Shown here piece by piece: positions 26,789 to 35,020 of a DNA stretch of 64,000 nucleotides (within the stretch, counting starts at the first letter, position 1; every line of letters begins with the position of its first letter). The stretch is from Novosphingobium resinovorum. GTDB taxonomy: Bacteria; Pseudomonadota; Alphaproteobacteria; Sphingomonadales; Sphingomonadaceae. The DNA is taken from the NCBI RefSeq assembly GCF_027922145.1, contig NZ_BSFC01000044.1, forward strand, positions 372,001-436,000. Direction: 5' to 3'. A program made the position numbers and the translations under genes. The notes under the pieces were generated by a model. The model was given only the letters and a program-made list of their open reading frames with translations. It ran no database searches and was not told the origin of the DNA.

Positions 26789-27904
26789 ATGCGGGAATGG
26801 GCTGAATTCACCCTGTCGGAAAACGACCAAGGCGCCGACCATGTCCTGGCGCTGAAGGGACCGCTTTGCGTTCATTCGCTGGGCAATCTTGACGCCAAGC
26901 TGCATGGCCTGAGCGGGAATTTCACCCGCGTGGACATGTCCGGCGTCACCGACATCGACACCACCGGCGCCTGGCTGGTCACGCACTACGCCAACCAGCG
27001 CGGGCTGGAGATCACCGGAGAAAACGAGCAGGCGCGCCGTCTCTTTGCCGCCATCGGCAACATGCACGAGCATGAGGCCGAGCCGGAGCCGAAGCTGCCC
27101 TTCATCACCCGCCAGTTGGACGAACTCGGCGACCTGATGGCGAACTGGGGGCATGGCATCGTCAAAGTGCTCGACTTCCTGGGCGAACTGATCCTCGCCC
27201 TCGGCGCGGTGATCCGCCGGCCGTCGAAGCTGCGCGGCACGGCGCTGGTGTTCCACATGCAGTACGTGGGCATCAACTCGCTGTGGATCATCGGGCTGAT
27301 GAGCTTCCTCATCGGCATCGTCATCGCGCAGCAGGGCGCGGTGCAGCTCGCGCAGTTCGGCGCGGAGTTCTATACGATCAACCTGACCGGCCGCCTGTCG
27401 ATGCGCGAACTGGGCATCCTGATGACCTCGATCATGGTCGCGGGTCGTTCGGGATCGGCCTTCGCCGCGCAGATCGGCACGATGAAGCTGACCGAAGAAG
27501 TGGACGCGATGCGCACCATCGGCGTTTCGCCGGTGCAGGCGCTGGTGGTGCCGCGCGTGCTCGCCTCGATGCTGATGATGCCGCTGCTGGGCTTTTATAG
27601 CTCGGTCCTTGCGATCATCGGCGGCGCGACGATCGGCGGCCTTGCGCTCGACATTCCGTTCTGGACCTTCCTGCAGCGCACGCAGGAAGTGGTGCCGATC
27701 ACCGACGTCTACATCGGCCTGATCAAGGCACCAGTCTTCGCGCTGATCGTGGCGCTCGCGGGGTGCTATCAAGGCATGCAGGTGACCGCCAACGCCGAGG
27801 AAGTCGGCGCGCGCACGACGCAGGCGGTGGTCACCGCGATCTTCACGGTGATCGTGCTCGACGCCTTCTTCGCCATCTTCTTCACGAAAATCGGTTGGGC
27901 ATGA
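26789..27904 (+). CDS. mlaE: MlaE-type lipid ABC transporter permease with N-terminal STAS domain
   Basis: A 371-residue inner-membrane permease for phospholipid transport between the membranes (Mla/Ttg2 system). About residues 1-90 are a soluble STAS-like domain (VDMSGVTDIDTTGAWLVTHY), which in E. coli is the separate protein MlaB. The rest is the MlaE permease with five or six membrane helices and the family signature (MRELGILMTSIMVAGRSGSAFAAQIGTMK). The ATG at 26789 is chosen because the STAS domain begins there; an ATG at 26762 would add nine residues. The stop overlaps mlaF (ATGA). First gene of mlaE-F-D-lipoprotein. Confidence 0.9.
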   Translation: MREWAEFTLSENDQGADHVLALKGPLCVHSLGNLDAKLHGLSGNFTRVDMSGVTDIDTTGAWLVTHYANQRGLEITGENEQARRLFAAIGNMHEHEAEPEPKLPFITRQLDELGDLMANWGHGIVKVLDFLGELILALGAVIRRPSKLRGTALVFHMQYVGINSLWIIGLMSFLIGIVIAQQGAVQLAQFGAEFYTINLTGRLSMRELGILMTSIMVAGRSGSAFAAQIGTMKLTEEVDAMRTIGVSPVQALVVPRVLASMLMMPLLGFYSSVLAIIGGATIGGLALDIPFWTFLQRTQEVVPITDVYIGLIKAPVFALIVALAGCYQGMQVTANAEEVGARTTQAVVTAIFTVIVLDAFFAIFFTKIGWA

Positions 27905-28809
27905 CGGACCTCTCGGACGATTATCAGGGCGAATACCCGATCCTCGTCGAAGGGCTGCGCAGCGCCTTCGGCGACCACGTGATCCACGACGACCTCGACC
28001 TCAAGGTCAGAAAGGGCGAGATCCTGGGCGTCGTCGGCGGTTCGGGCACCGGCAAGTCGGTGCTGATGCGCTCGATCATCGGGCTGCAGCAGCCGGCCGA
28101 GGGCAGCATCACCGTGCTCGGCCACAAGATGGGCGAGGCGACCGAGGACGAGGATATCGACTTGCGCTCGCGCTGGGGTGTGCTGTTCCAGGGCGGCGCG
28201 CTGTTCTCGACCCTGACCGTGGGCGAGAACGTGGAGGTCCCGCTCAAGCAGTTCTTTCCCGAGATCACCGACAGCTTGCGGGCCGAGATCGCCCGCTTCA
28301 AGGTGCGCCTTTCGGGGCTCCCGGAAAACGCCGCGTTCAAGTTCCCGAGCGAGCTTTCGGGCGGCATGAAGAAGCGCGCAGGGCTTGCCCGCGCACTGGC
28401 GCTGGACCCCGAACTGCTGTTCCTCGACGAGCCGACCGCGGGCCTCGACCCGATCGGCGCTGCCGCGTTCGACAGCCTGACGCGCGAGCTGAAGGAAACG
28501 CTGGGGCTCACCGTCTTCCTCATCACCCACGATCTCGACACGCTCTATGCGATCTGCGACCGCGTGGCGGTGCTGGCCGACAAGAAGGTCATCGCGGTGG
28601 GGACGATCCCGGAACTGCTGGCGCTCGACCATCCGTGGATTCAGGAATACTTCAACGGCCCGCGTGGTCGTGCGGCGCTTGCCGCGAAGGACGATCCGCC
28701 AATGTCCGAACAGGCATTGCCGGAACACATGAAATCGGAACATGGGGCCGCCGAGGCGGTTCAAGCTAGTTCGCCGTCCGACACGGACAGCAAGAAGTCG
28801 GAGGCATAG
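27901..28809 (+). CDS. mlaF: MlaF-type ABC transporter ATP-binding protein
   Basis: A 302-residue cytoplasmic ATPase of the Mla system. Walker A is GVVGGSGTGKSVLMR, the ABC signature is ELSGGMKKRAGLARALALDP, and Walker B is ELLFLDEPTAGLDP with the switch His in FLITHDLD. The C-terminal 45 residues (AALAAKDDPPMSEQALPEHM...) are a low-complexity extension beyond the core ATPase. The start overlaps mlaE by four bases, and mlaD begins 11 bases downstream. It powers lipid movement through MlaE. Confidence 0.92.
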   Translation: MTDLSDDYQGEYPILVEGLRSAFGDHVIHDDLDLKVRKGEILGVVGGSGTGKSVLMRSIIGLQQPAEGSITVLGHKMGEATEDEDIDLRSRWGVLFQGGALFSTLTVGENVEVPLKQFFPEITDSLRAEIARFKVRLSGLPENAAFKFPSELSGGMKKRAGLARALALDPELLFLDEPTAGLDPIGAAAFDSLTRELKETLGLTVFLITHDLDTLYAICDRVAVLADKKVIAVGTIPELLALDHPWIQEYFNGPRGRAALAAKDDPPMSEQALPEHMKSEHGAAEAVQASSPSDTDSKKSEA

Positions 28810-28820
28810 GGGCGCAGGCG

Positions 28821-29759
28821 ATGGAAACCAAAGCCAATCACGTCTGGGTCGGAGTCGTCACGCTCGTCCTGCTGGCGGCGCTCGCGGCGTTCGTCATCTG
28901 GATCGCGCGGCTCAACGAAGGCGCCCAGAACGAATACGACATCTTCTTCAAGCAGTCGGTCGACGGCTTGGCCAAGGGGTCGGAAGTCGGCTATGCGGGC
29001 GTGCCTTCGGGGCAGGTCACACAGATCGAGCTATGGCCGCAGGACCCCAGCTTCGTGCGCGTGCGCGTCAAGGTCGATGAGAAGGTGCCGATCACGGTGG
29101 GCACCACCGCGACCATCCAGGGCAGTTTCACCGGCGTTTCCGACATCCAGCTGGAAGGCGCCGTCAAGGGCGCGCCGCTGCTGACCGAGCCCGGGCCGGA
29201 AGGCGTGCCGGTCATCCCGACCAAGCGCGGCGGCTTCGGCGAACTGCTGACCAACGCGCCGCTGCTGATGGAACGCCTCGCCACGCTGACCGAGAACCTC
29301 AACCAGCTGATGAGCGCGGAAAACCGCAAGTCGATCACCGGCATCCTCGCCAATACCGACAAGATGACGAAGGACTTGTCGCAGGCGACGCCGCAACTGC
29401 GCGCGACGATGAGCGAGCTGCAGGCGACGCTCAAGCAGGGCACTCAGACCCTCGCCGCGTTCGAGGGCGTGGCGCACAAGGCCGACGACCTGCTGGGCGA
29501 CGAAGGCAGTTCGCTGGCCGAACAATTGCGCAAGACTCTGGCCTCGGCGCAGAAGTCGATGGACCAGCTCGACAAGACGATGGCCCATGCTCAGCCCGCG
29601 CTGGATCAGGTGTCCGAGCAGACGCTGCCTGCCGCCGAAAGCGCGATCCGCGACTTGCGCGCGACCAGCAAGGCGCTGCGCAGCCTGACCGAGAAGATCG
29701 ACGAGCAGGGCGCCGGAGCGCTGCTCAAGGGGCAGAAGCTGCCCGACTATAAGCCGTGA
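28821..29759 (+). CDS. mlaD: MlaD-type MCE-domain lipid-binding protein
   Basis: A 312-residue protein with one N-terminal membrane anchor (about residues 8-30), the MCE domain (about 38-115; FFKQSVDGLAKGSEVGYAGVPSGQV) that forms the periplasmic hexameric lipid channel, and a long helical C terminus (about 140-300; repeated leucine-rich heptads such as LATLTENLNQLMSAENRKSI). The helical part is longer than in E. coli MlaD and resembles the tunnel-forming helices of other MCE proteins. It is coupled to the next gene by a GTGA junction or by a start 11 bases further on. Confidence 0.9.
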   Translation: METKANHVWVGVVTLVLLAALAAFVIWIARLNEGAQNEYDIFFKQSVDGLAKGSEVGYAGVPSGQVTQIELWPQDPSFVRVRVKVDEKVPITVGTTATIQGSFTGVSDIQLEGAVKGAPLLTEPGPEGVPVIPTKRGGFGELLTNAPLLMERLATLTENLNQLMSAENRKSITGILANTDKMTKDLSQATPQLRATMSELQATLKQGTQTLAAFEGVAHKADDLLGDEGSSLAEQLRKTLASAQKSMDQLDKTMAHAQPALDQVSEQTLPAAESAIRDLRATSKALRSLTEKIDEQGAGALLKGQKLPDYKP

Positions 29760-29770
29760 GGGGTATCGCG

Positions 29771-30364
29771 ATGAACCGTTTTGGCCATGGACTGATGGCG
29801 GCCGCTGCCGCGCTCACCCTGTCGGCTTGCGTGAGCCTCGGCACCAAGCCGCCCGACGAACTACTCAAGCTCACCGCGCAGGACGGCGCGCCGGTCGGGG
29901 CGACTGCGAGCGGCCAGTTGTCGGATGCGATCGTCGTGCTCGATCCCGAATCCGATCGCGGCCTTGACGTGCTGCGGGTGCCGGTGACGGTGGACAGCTC
30001 CAGCGTCGCCTATCTCAAGGACGCGTTGTGGGTGGAGAAGCCCACGCGCCAGTTCCGCTCGCTGCTGGCGGAGACCCTGCGCGCGCGCACCGGACAACTG
30101 GTGGTCGAGGGCGGCGACTTCGAGGTCACCGGCAAGACGCTGATCGGCGGTCGGCTGCTGCAGATGGGCTATGACGCGCAGCGCAGCGCCGTAGTGGTGC
30201 GCTTCGATGCGGTGCGCTCGGAACGCGGCACCGGCCCGCTCCAGACGAAGCGCTTCGAAGCCGTGGTGAACGGCGTCGAGGCCAAGGCCAAGCCGGTGGG
30301 TGCAGCACTCAACCAGGCGGCGAACGACGTCGCGCGGCAGGTGGCGGACTGGGTCAAGGGCTGA
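29771..30364 (+). CDS. ABC-type transport auxiliary lipoprotein (PqiC-like)
   Basis: A 197-residue predicted lipoprotein: signal MNRFGHGLMAAAAALTL followed by the lipobox LSAC, then a periplasmic domain of the ABC_trans_aux (PF03886) type, which in PqiC and related proteins docks an MCE tunnel to the outer membrane. The ATG at 29771 follows a GAGGGG ribosome site. A GTG at 29756 would overlap the mlaD stop. As the last gene of the mla operon, it probably completes the trans-envelope lipid path. Confidence 0.83.
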   Translation: MNRFGHGLMAAAAALTLSACVSLGTKPPDELLKLTAQDGAPVGATASGQLSDAIVVLDPESDRGLDVLRVPVTVDSSSVAYLKDALWVEKPTRQFRSLLAETLRARTGQLVVEGGDFEVTGKTLIGGRLLQMGYDAQRSAVVVRFDAVRSERGTGPLQTKRFEAVVNGVEAKAKPVGAALNQAANDVARQVADWVKG

Positions 30365-30699
30365 CCGCTTCGCTGCGTGGAGCGCGGCCGGAGTTTCGCG
30401 AAGGGCCAGGATTAATTTAAAAAGTCCATGGGAAGCGCCTTCGCGATATAAAAGAGACGAAGGTAAAAAGTTTTCATTCGCATATTGCGCTTAAATCACG
30501 GCAAACGAATGAATTGACGGGAAACGGTTGAAAATACCGTTTATCGACATTTGTTTCTGTTGCTTGTCGGCAACAGTGACGCTTTGATGACAATCCAGAA
30601 ACAACTCTTTGGTTTGACGGCAATTTCGCTCCCGCTAAGGGGCGCCTCCCTGCTGCCGGTAACGGTGCGGGTGCGACAAGAATATTGCAGGAGCATACC
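30365..30699. other. Intergenic region upstream of the outer-membrane barrel gene
   Basis: This 335-base stretch has no coding sequence I can support. It is AT-richer than its surroundings from 30410 to 30600, as expected for a promoter region. A short hairpin, CCTTCG (30438-30443) with CGAAGG (30458-30463), followed by TAAAAAGTTTT, may be a weak terminator of the mla operon. No riboswitch is recognisable. Confidence 0.5.
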
Positions 30700-31248
30700 A
30701 TGAAGAAGTTCGTCCCGGTGGCCGTTGCCGCCGCGCTGTTCGCCGTTCCGGCCGCCGCCCAGGCACAGGCTTTCGTGCAGGTGGAAACCGGTCTCGACTC
30801 GATCTCGGTCGGTGGCGAATCGGACGAGGGCGTCGCCTACGGCATCAGCGCCGGCTACGACATTCCCCTGTCGAACGGCCTGTTCGTCGGCATCCAGGGC
30901 ACTGCCGCCGACAGCACCACCAAGGAATGCGCGTCGGCCGGTGCCGAGCGTCTCTGCATCAAGACCGGCCGCGATCTCGCCGCTGTCGTGCGCCTCGGCA
31001 CCCAGGTCGGTGAGCGCAGCAAGATTTACGTGCTCGGGGGTTACACCAACGCCCGTCTGCGCGTGACTTACACCGATGGTGTCGACAGCTACGGCGAAGG
31101 CGCCAATGGCGACGGCTTCCGTCTCGGCGCAGGCGCTCAGTACGACCTGTCGGACCGCCTTTTCGTGAAGGCCGAGTACCGTTACTCGAACTACGAAAGC
31201 GATTTCAGCCGCCACAACGCGCTCGTCGCGCTGGGCGCCAAGTTCTGA
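30700..31248 (+). CDS. Small outer-membrane beta-barrel protein (OmpA/porin-like)
   Basis: A 182-residue protein with a signal peptide (MKKFVPVAVAAALFAVPAAA, then QAQA) and an eight-stranded barrel pattern (FVQVETGLDSISVG, VAYGISAGYDI, GLFVGIQGTAAD, KIYVLGGYTNARLRVTY, FVKAEYRYSNYES, ALVALGAKF) ending in Phe. A pair of cysteines (ECASAGAERLC) probably forms a disulfide in a surface loop. It belongs to the outer-membrane beta-barrel (OMP_b-brl) group. The specific role is unknown. The AGGAG ribosome site is well placed. A strong terminator follows. Confidence 0.83.
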   Translation: MKKFVPVAVAAALFAVPAAAQAQAFVQVETGLDSISVGGESDEGVAYGISAGYDIPLSNGLFVGIQGTAADSTTKECASAGAERLCIKTGRDLAAVVRLGTQVGERSKIYVLGGYTNARLRVTYTDGVDSYGEGANGDGFRLGAGAQYDLSDRLFVKAEYRYSNYESDFSRHNALVALGAKF

Positions 31249-31290
31249 TCTCAGGACATGGGGCGGGCGCCGTAGGCGTCCGCTCTTGCC

Positions 31291-31328
31291 AAAAGACCCG
31301 CCCGGCTCTCGCCGCGGCGGGTTTTTTC
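31291..31328 (+). terminator. Bidirectional terminator between barrel gene and ATP12 gene
   Basis: ACCCGCC (31296-31302) pairs with GGCGGGT (31316-31322) and is followed by TTTTTT on the plus strand. The preceding AAAAG gives a shorter T run on the minus strand, so it can serve both convergent genes. Confidence 0.8.
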
Positions 31329-31332
31329 CGTT

Positions 31333-32040
31333 TCAGCGGGAGAGTGCGGCCAGTGCGATCGCCAGCCTGAACGCCTCGAACCGGGCGGCGCGGCGTTCGG
31401 TGGCTTCCCAGTCCTCGCCCCAGAGTTCGACCTGCCAGTCGGCCTCCAGTTCGGCGGCCTTCCACAAGGCTTCGGCATCGGCGCCGGGACGGATCGCCTC
31501 CAGCGCGATGACCAGCGAGGCGGAGAGGCTCGACAGCATCTTGAGCGCGGCCAGTTCGAAATCGCTGCAGGCGTCCAGTTCGCTGCGCAGACACGCCAGC
31601 GTCGGTTCCGGCTGCGGCTTGTGGATGATGCCGGAGATGCGTGTGAAAGTGACGCCAAGCCGCGCCTCTGCGGATGAGAGCACGGGCTCCCACATTTCCA
31701 TCTGCCGCTTGTAGAGCGCCTCGTCCGGGTCGGCGCGGTAGCACAGGGTATCGGTTTCGGCGTAAGGCAGCAGTTCGGCGATGACGGTGCCGCGCGCGGG
31801 CGCGACGGCGTCGATCGCGAAGTCGGCAAGGTCGCGGTAGTGGAAGGTCGCGGTGTCGATCTCCTCGCCCTGTCTGGCCCATTCGGCGGCCAGCGCCCGC
31901 GCCAGCGCCTGCGTCGGCACGACTTGCGGGCGGCCGCCTGCGGTGCGGATTGGGCGGCCGTCGAGGACCGCGCGCCAGCCCGAGTCTTCCGGGCCGTTTT
32001 CGGTCTGCTCGGCGGTCGCTTCCTTGTAGAAACGCTTCAT
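31333..32040 (-). CDS. ATP12 family chaperone for F1-ATPase assembly
   Basis: A 235-residue homologue of mitochondrial Atp12, which binds the F1 alpha subunit during assembly of the ATP synthase. Typical blocks are RFYKEATAEQ at the N terminus, WRAVLDGRPIRTAGGRP, ALAAEWARQGEEIDTATF and DTLCYRADPDEALYKRQ. It is found mainly in alphaproteobacteria and mitochondria, consistent with the host lineage. The ATG overlaps the stop of the upstream 75-codon gene (ATGA), making it the last gene of a translationally coupled run. Confidence 0.88.
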   Translation of the reverse strand: MKRFYKEATAEQTENGPEDSGWRAVLDGRPIRTAGGRPQVVPTQALARALAAEWARQGEEIDTATFHYRDLADFAIDAVAPARGTVIAELLPYAETDTLCYRADPDEALYKRQMEMWEPVLSSAEARLGVTFTRISGIIHKPQPEPTLACLRSELDACSDFELAALKMLSSLSASLVIALEAIRPGADAEALWKAAELEADWQVELWGEDWEATERRAARFEAFRLAIALAALSR

Positions 32041-32264
32041 TTGGGTGTGCGCCACTTTCTGATGAGAATCGCGGGCAGGACGAAGGCGTCGATCAGCCCG
32101 TTGGCGAGGAGGAGATAGGCGACCCATGCCGGTGCGCCGGGAAAGATACGGCCTTGCGTCATCAGCAGGCCGAGCACGACGAAAGCGACACCGGCGATGC
32201 GCACGATATTGATGATCGCGAAGCGCAGCGCTGCGGGATCGCGATCGGGTTTCGGCTGGCTCAC
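32037..32264 (-). CDS. Small membrane protein of unknown function (75 aa)
   Basis: A 75-residue protein with two hydrophobic segments (IVRIAGVAFVVLGLLM and WVAYLLLANGLIDAFVLPAIL) and a basic C terminus (IRKWRTPK), so probably a two-helix inner-membrane protein. I set the start at the GTG at 32264, which overlaps the HAD-phosphatase stop by four bases (GTGA), because longer readings translate the phosphatase coding strand in another frame. Its stop in turn overlaps the ATP12 start. Recurrent position next to ATP12 is plausible but not something I can verify. Confidence 0.68.
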   Translation of the reverse strand: MSQPKPDRDPAALRFAIINIVRIAGVAFVVLGLLMTQGRIFPGAPAWVAYLLLANGLIDAFVLPAILIRKWRTPK

Positions 32265-32911
32265 CTGAGCAAGTGCTCCAGCAACTGCGCCGGGGTCTCG
32301 GCGACCATTTCGGCGCCCGCTTCGGACAGTTCGCGCGGGTGGTGATAGCCCCAATCCACGCCGACCGCGCGGACTTGCGCGGACGTCGCCATCTGCATGT
32401 CGTAGGCCGTGTCGCCGATCATCACGGCTTCCGACGCCTGCGCGCCCGCTTCGAACAAAGCCTCTTCCAGCATCGCGGGGTGGGGCTTGGAGGGATGACG
32501 GTCGGCGGTCTGGAGCGTCACGAAGAGGTCGGCGATGCCGTTCGCCTCAAGGCAGAAGCCGAGGCCGCGATCCGACATGCCGGTGGCGACGCCCAGCGTC
32601 CAGCCATTCGCATGAAGGGCGCGCAAGGTGTCCTCGATCCCCGGGAACAGCGGCTGGGCGACACGGCCCTGTTCGCGCGCGGTGCGGAACGAGAGCTTGT
32701 AGGCCTCGGCCATGGCGTGTTGCTGCTCGGCGTCCGAATCGGGCAGCAACTGGCGGATCGCCTGAGGCAGCGAAAGCCCGACCGCACGCCGGATGCTCCC
32801 GCGCGTCGGTGAAGGCAGCGAGAAGGCGGCGAAGGCCGCCTCCATCGCCTCGCAGATCGGCGCCTGCCCATCGACGAGGGTGCCGTCGCAGTCGAAGACC
32901 GCCAGTTTCAC
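32261..32911 (-). CDS. HAD family hydrolase (phosphoglycolate phosphatase-like)
   Basis: A 216-residue HAD subfamily IA phosphatase. Motif I is FDCDGTLVDG with nucleophile Asp7 and Asp9, motif II is GVATGMSDRG, motif III is the Lys in HPSKPHPAM, and motif IV is MIGDTAYDMQMA. An alpha-helical cap domain lies at about residues 15-80. Such enzymes dephosphorylate phosphoglycolate, pyrophosphate or sugar phosphates, and the substrate is not determined by the motifs. The start overlaps the stop of the RluC-like gene by four bases. Confidence 0.87.
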   Translation of the reverse strand: MKLAVFDCDGTLVDGQAPICEAMEAAFAAFSLPSPTRGSIRRAVGLSLPQAIRQLLPDSDAEQQHAMAEAYKLSFRTAREQGRVAQPLFPGIEDTLRALHANGWTLGVATGMSDRGLGFCLEANGIADLFVTLQTADRHPSKPHPAMLEEALFEAGAQASEAVMIGDTAYDMQMATSAQVRAVGVDWGYHHPRELSEAGAEMVAETPAQLLEHLLR

Positions 32912-34188
32912 CGGGACCTGCCTCGCGGCGCGCCGCCGGGCTTGGGGCCGGAGCGCGCTGCGCCCGTGCGCGGACCGGAAGGCTTGCCACCGGGACGTGC
33001 GGGCTTGCCGCCCGGCTTCCCGAACGACTTGCCCGCAGGCTTTCCGGGCGCCTTTCCGCCGGGCTTGCTGCCGGGCTTGCTCAGCCGCGTCTGGCCCGAG
33101 CCGGGGCCATCGCTGCGCTTGCGGCGCTCGCCCCGGCGTTCCTTGCGGTATTCCTTGGCGTGCTGCTTGGCGGCCTTCTTCTGGTCTTCCTTGGTGAACT
33201 CGGCCGGAGCCTCGATCTCGGTGTCGCCTTCCGATTCGACGAAGCCCAGCTGCTCCAGCGAATTGGCGAAGTGCTCAGGGAGAGGGGCGGTGACGTCCAG
33301 CGGGGCGCCGTCCGGGTGCTCGATCAAGAGGCGGCGTGCGTGGAGGTGCATCTTGCGGCTGATCGATCCGGTCAGGAATGCCTCCTGGCCGCCGTACTTG
33401 CCGTCGCCGACGATCGGGTGGCCGATCGCCGCCATGTGGACGCGCAGCTGGTGGGTGCGGCCGGTCAGCGGGTGAAGCTCGACCCAGGCGGCGCGGTTGC
33501 CGGCGCGGTCGATCACGCGGTAGCGGGTGCGGGCGGTCTGGCCTTCCTTCTCGTCCACGTGCATCTTCTCGCCGCCGGTGCCCGGCTGCTTGGCGAGCGG
33601 CAGTTCGATCATGCCGTCGTTGATGCTCGGCACCCCGACCACCAGCGCCCAGTAGATCTTCTTGGCGGTGCGGCCGGAGAACCGCTTGGAGAAGAACGCC
33701 GCGCTGCCCGGGGTGCGCGCGATCAGCAGCACGCCCGAGGTGTCCTTGTCGAGTCGGTGGACGAGGCGCGGGCGCGGGCCTTTCTCGACATAGGCGTCGA
33801 GCAGGCCGTCGACGTGCTCCTTCATGCCCGAGCCGCCCTGCGTGGCGAGGCCCGGCGGCTTGTTGAGCACGATCGCGGCCCGGTCCTGCGTCAGCACCAT
33901 CGAATCGGCGAGTTCGATCTCGGCCTCGGTCAGTTCGCGGCGCGGGCGTTCGCCGCTCGCCGAAGCCTTCTGCTCGCCGCCGGGCGGCACGCGCAGGGTC
34001 TGGCCCGCTTCCAGCCGGGTGTCGACGTCGGCGCGCTTGCCGTCGACGCGAATCTGGCCGGTGCGCGCCCAGCGCGAGACCATCGCGAAGCCCACCTTGG
34101 GCAAGTGCCGCTTGAACCAGCGGTCGAGGCGGACGCCGTCGTCATCCTGACCGACGGTGAATTGACGGACGATATCGATATTGCTCAT
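32908..34188 (-). CDS. RluA-family pseudouridine synthase (RluC-like) with long basic tail
   Basis: A 426-residue protein. An S4 domain (about residues 15-70, VRLDRWFKRHLPKVGFAMVS) precedes the synthase domain with the catalytic HRLDKDTSGVLLIARTP motif and the GRTHQLRVHMAAIGHPIVGDGKY block, as in RluC, which modifies 23S rRNA uridines. The last 110 residues are unusual: a Lys/Arg-rich stretch (KEDQKKAAKQHAKEYRKERR) and then repeated GGKP/PGK/GKP units rich in Gly, Pro and Lys. The tail is probably a disordered RNA-binding extension. Both ends overlap neighbours by four bases (crcB upstream, HAD downstream). Confidence 0.85.
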   Translation of the reverse strand: MSNIDIVRQFTVGQDDDGVRLDRWFKRHLPKVGFAMVSRWARTGQIRVDGKRADVDTRLEAGQTLRVPPGGEQKASASGERPRRELTEAEIELADSMVLTQDRAAIVLNKPPGLATQGGSGMKEHVDGLLDAYVEKGPRPRLVHRLDKDTSGVLLIARTPGSAAFFSKRFSGRTAKKIYWALVVGVPSINDGMIELPLAKQPGTGGEKMHVDEKEGQTARTRYRVIDRAGNRAAWVELHPLTGRTHQLRVHMAAIGHPIVGDGKYGGQEAFLTGSISRKMHLHARRLLIEHPDGAPLDVTAPLPEHFANSLEQLGFVESEGDTEIEAPAEFTKEDQKKAAKQHAKEYRKERRGERRKRSDGPGSGQTRLSKPGSKPGGKAPGKPAGKSFGKPGGKPARPGGKPSGPRTGAARSGPKPGGAPRGRSR

Positions 34189-34592
34189 GCCACGCTCCGC
34201 ATAACAAAAAGGCCGAGGAACAGGCCGCCGAATCCGGCGAGCAGTGACAGGGCGGTATAAAAGGCAGCGGTGGCGATCTCGCCCCGCTGGATCAAGGTGG
34301 CGAAATCGAGGCTCATCGACGAGAACGTCGTGAAGCCGCCGAGCACGCCCACGGTGACGAACAGGCGGGTGCCTTCGCCGGTATTGCCATGACGGGCGAA
34401 CCAGCCGGTCACCAGTCCCATCAGCAGGCTTCCCACGACATTGACGGTCAGCGTGCCATAAGGAAAGACGCCCGCGCGCACCGGGCCGAGCGCAGCGGTC
34501 CAGCCGCGCCCGACGAGGAAGCGCAGCCACGAGCCGAACGCGCCGCCGAGGGCCACATAAAGAGAGGCCAGTATAAAGGAAGATTGGGGCAT
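34185..34592 (-). CDS. crcB: Fluoride ion channel/exporter CrcB (Fluc)
   Basis: A 135-residue, four-helix membrane protein of the Fluc family that lets fluoride leave the cell. Family signatures are GGAFGSWLRFLVGR at the N terminus, the conserved Asn in GTLTVNVVGSLLMG, and GVLGGFTTFSSMSLD with the central Phe/Ser/Thr residues lining the pore. It leads the overlapping run crcB, RluC-like, HAD, 75-aa protein, ATP12. The 41-base gap upstream is too short for a fluoride riboswitch and shows none of its conserved bases. Confidence 0.92.
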   Translation of the reverse strand: MPQSSFILASLYVALGGAFGSWLRFLVGRGWTAALGPVRAGVFPYGTLTVNVVGSLLMGLVTGWFARHGNTGEGTRLFVTVGVLGGFTTFSSMSLDFATLIQRGEIATAAFYTALSLLAGFGGLFLGLFVMRSVA

Positions 34593-34633
34593 GGCGCCGC
34601 CTTAGCCGCGAATCGCCGGAATTCCAATCCGCC

Positions 34634-35020
34634 CTACCAGAGCCGCTGCACTGCAAATCCGTCGAACAGCGCTTCGTAGGAAATGAGCACCATGTCTTCG
34701 GCCTGCGCCTGTGCAATCAGCAGGCGGTCGAACGGGTCCTTGTGAGCGATGTTCATCTGCCCGGCGAGGCGGGCATGCGTGATGCTGATCGCCAGTTCGT
34801 CGAACCCTTGCGCCGCGATGATGCTTTCGAAATCCCGCGCGAGCACGGCCGCGCCGTCCAGCTTGCCGATCCGGTGCTTGGTGGCGATCTCCATCGCGGA
34901 AGCCGCGCTGATGGCTACAGTGTTGGTGGTATCGGCGATCGCCTCGCGGGCGCGAACCGACAGATGATCGTCGCCCGCCAGCCACCAGATCAGTGTGTGC
35001 GTGTCGAGCAGCAGCCTCAA
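34634..35020 (-). CDS. PIN-domain ribonuclease toxin (VapC-like)
   Basis: A 128-residue PIN-domain RNase. The acidic metal-binding residues are visible as Asp6 (LLLDTHTLIWWL), the Glu in SAASAMEIATKHRIGKL, and the Asp pair in HKDPFDRLLIAQA. This subgroup (PIN_Sll0205 type, with DTHTLIWW at the N terminus) is normally paired with Phd/YefM antitoxins, as here. VapC toxins cut tRNA or rRNA sites when freed from the antitoxin. The ATG overlaps the antitoxin stop (ATGA), the usual coupling. Confidence 0.87.
   Translation of the reverse strand: MRLLLDTHTLIWWLAGDDHLSVRAREAIADTTNTVAISAASAMEIATKHRIGKLDGAAVLARDFESIIAAQGFDELAISITHARLAGQMNIAHKDPFDRLLIAQAQAEDMVLISYEALFDGFAVQRLW

Noticed and set aside
34593..34633. 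Fluoride riboswitch before crcB
   Set aside because: The gap is only 41 bases and lacks the conserved bases and pseudoknot of that riboswitch.
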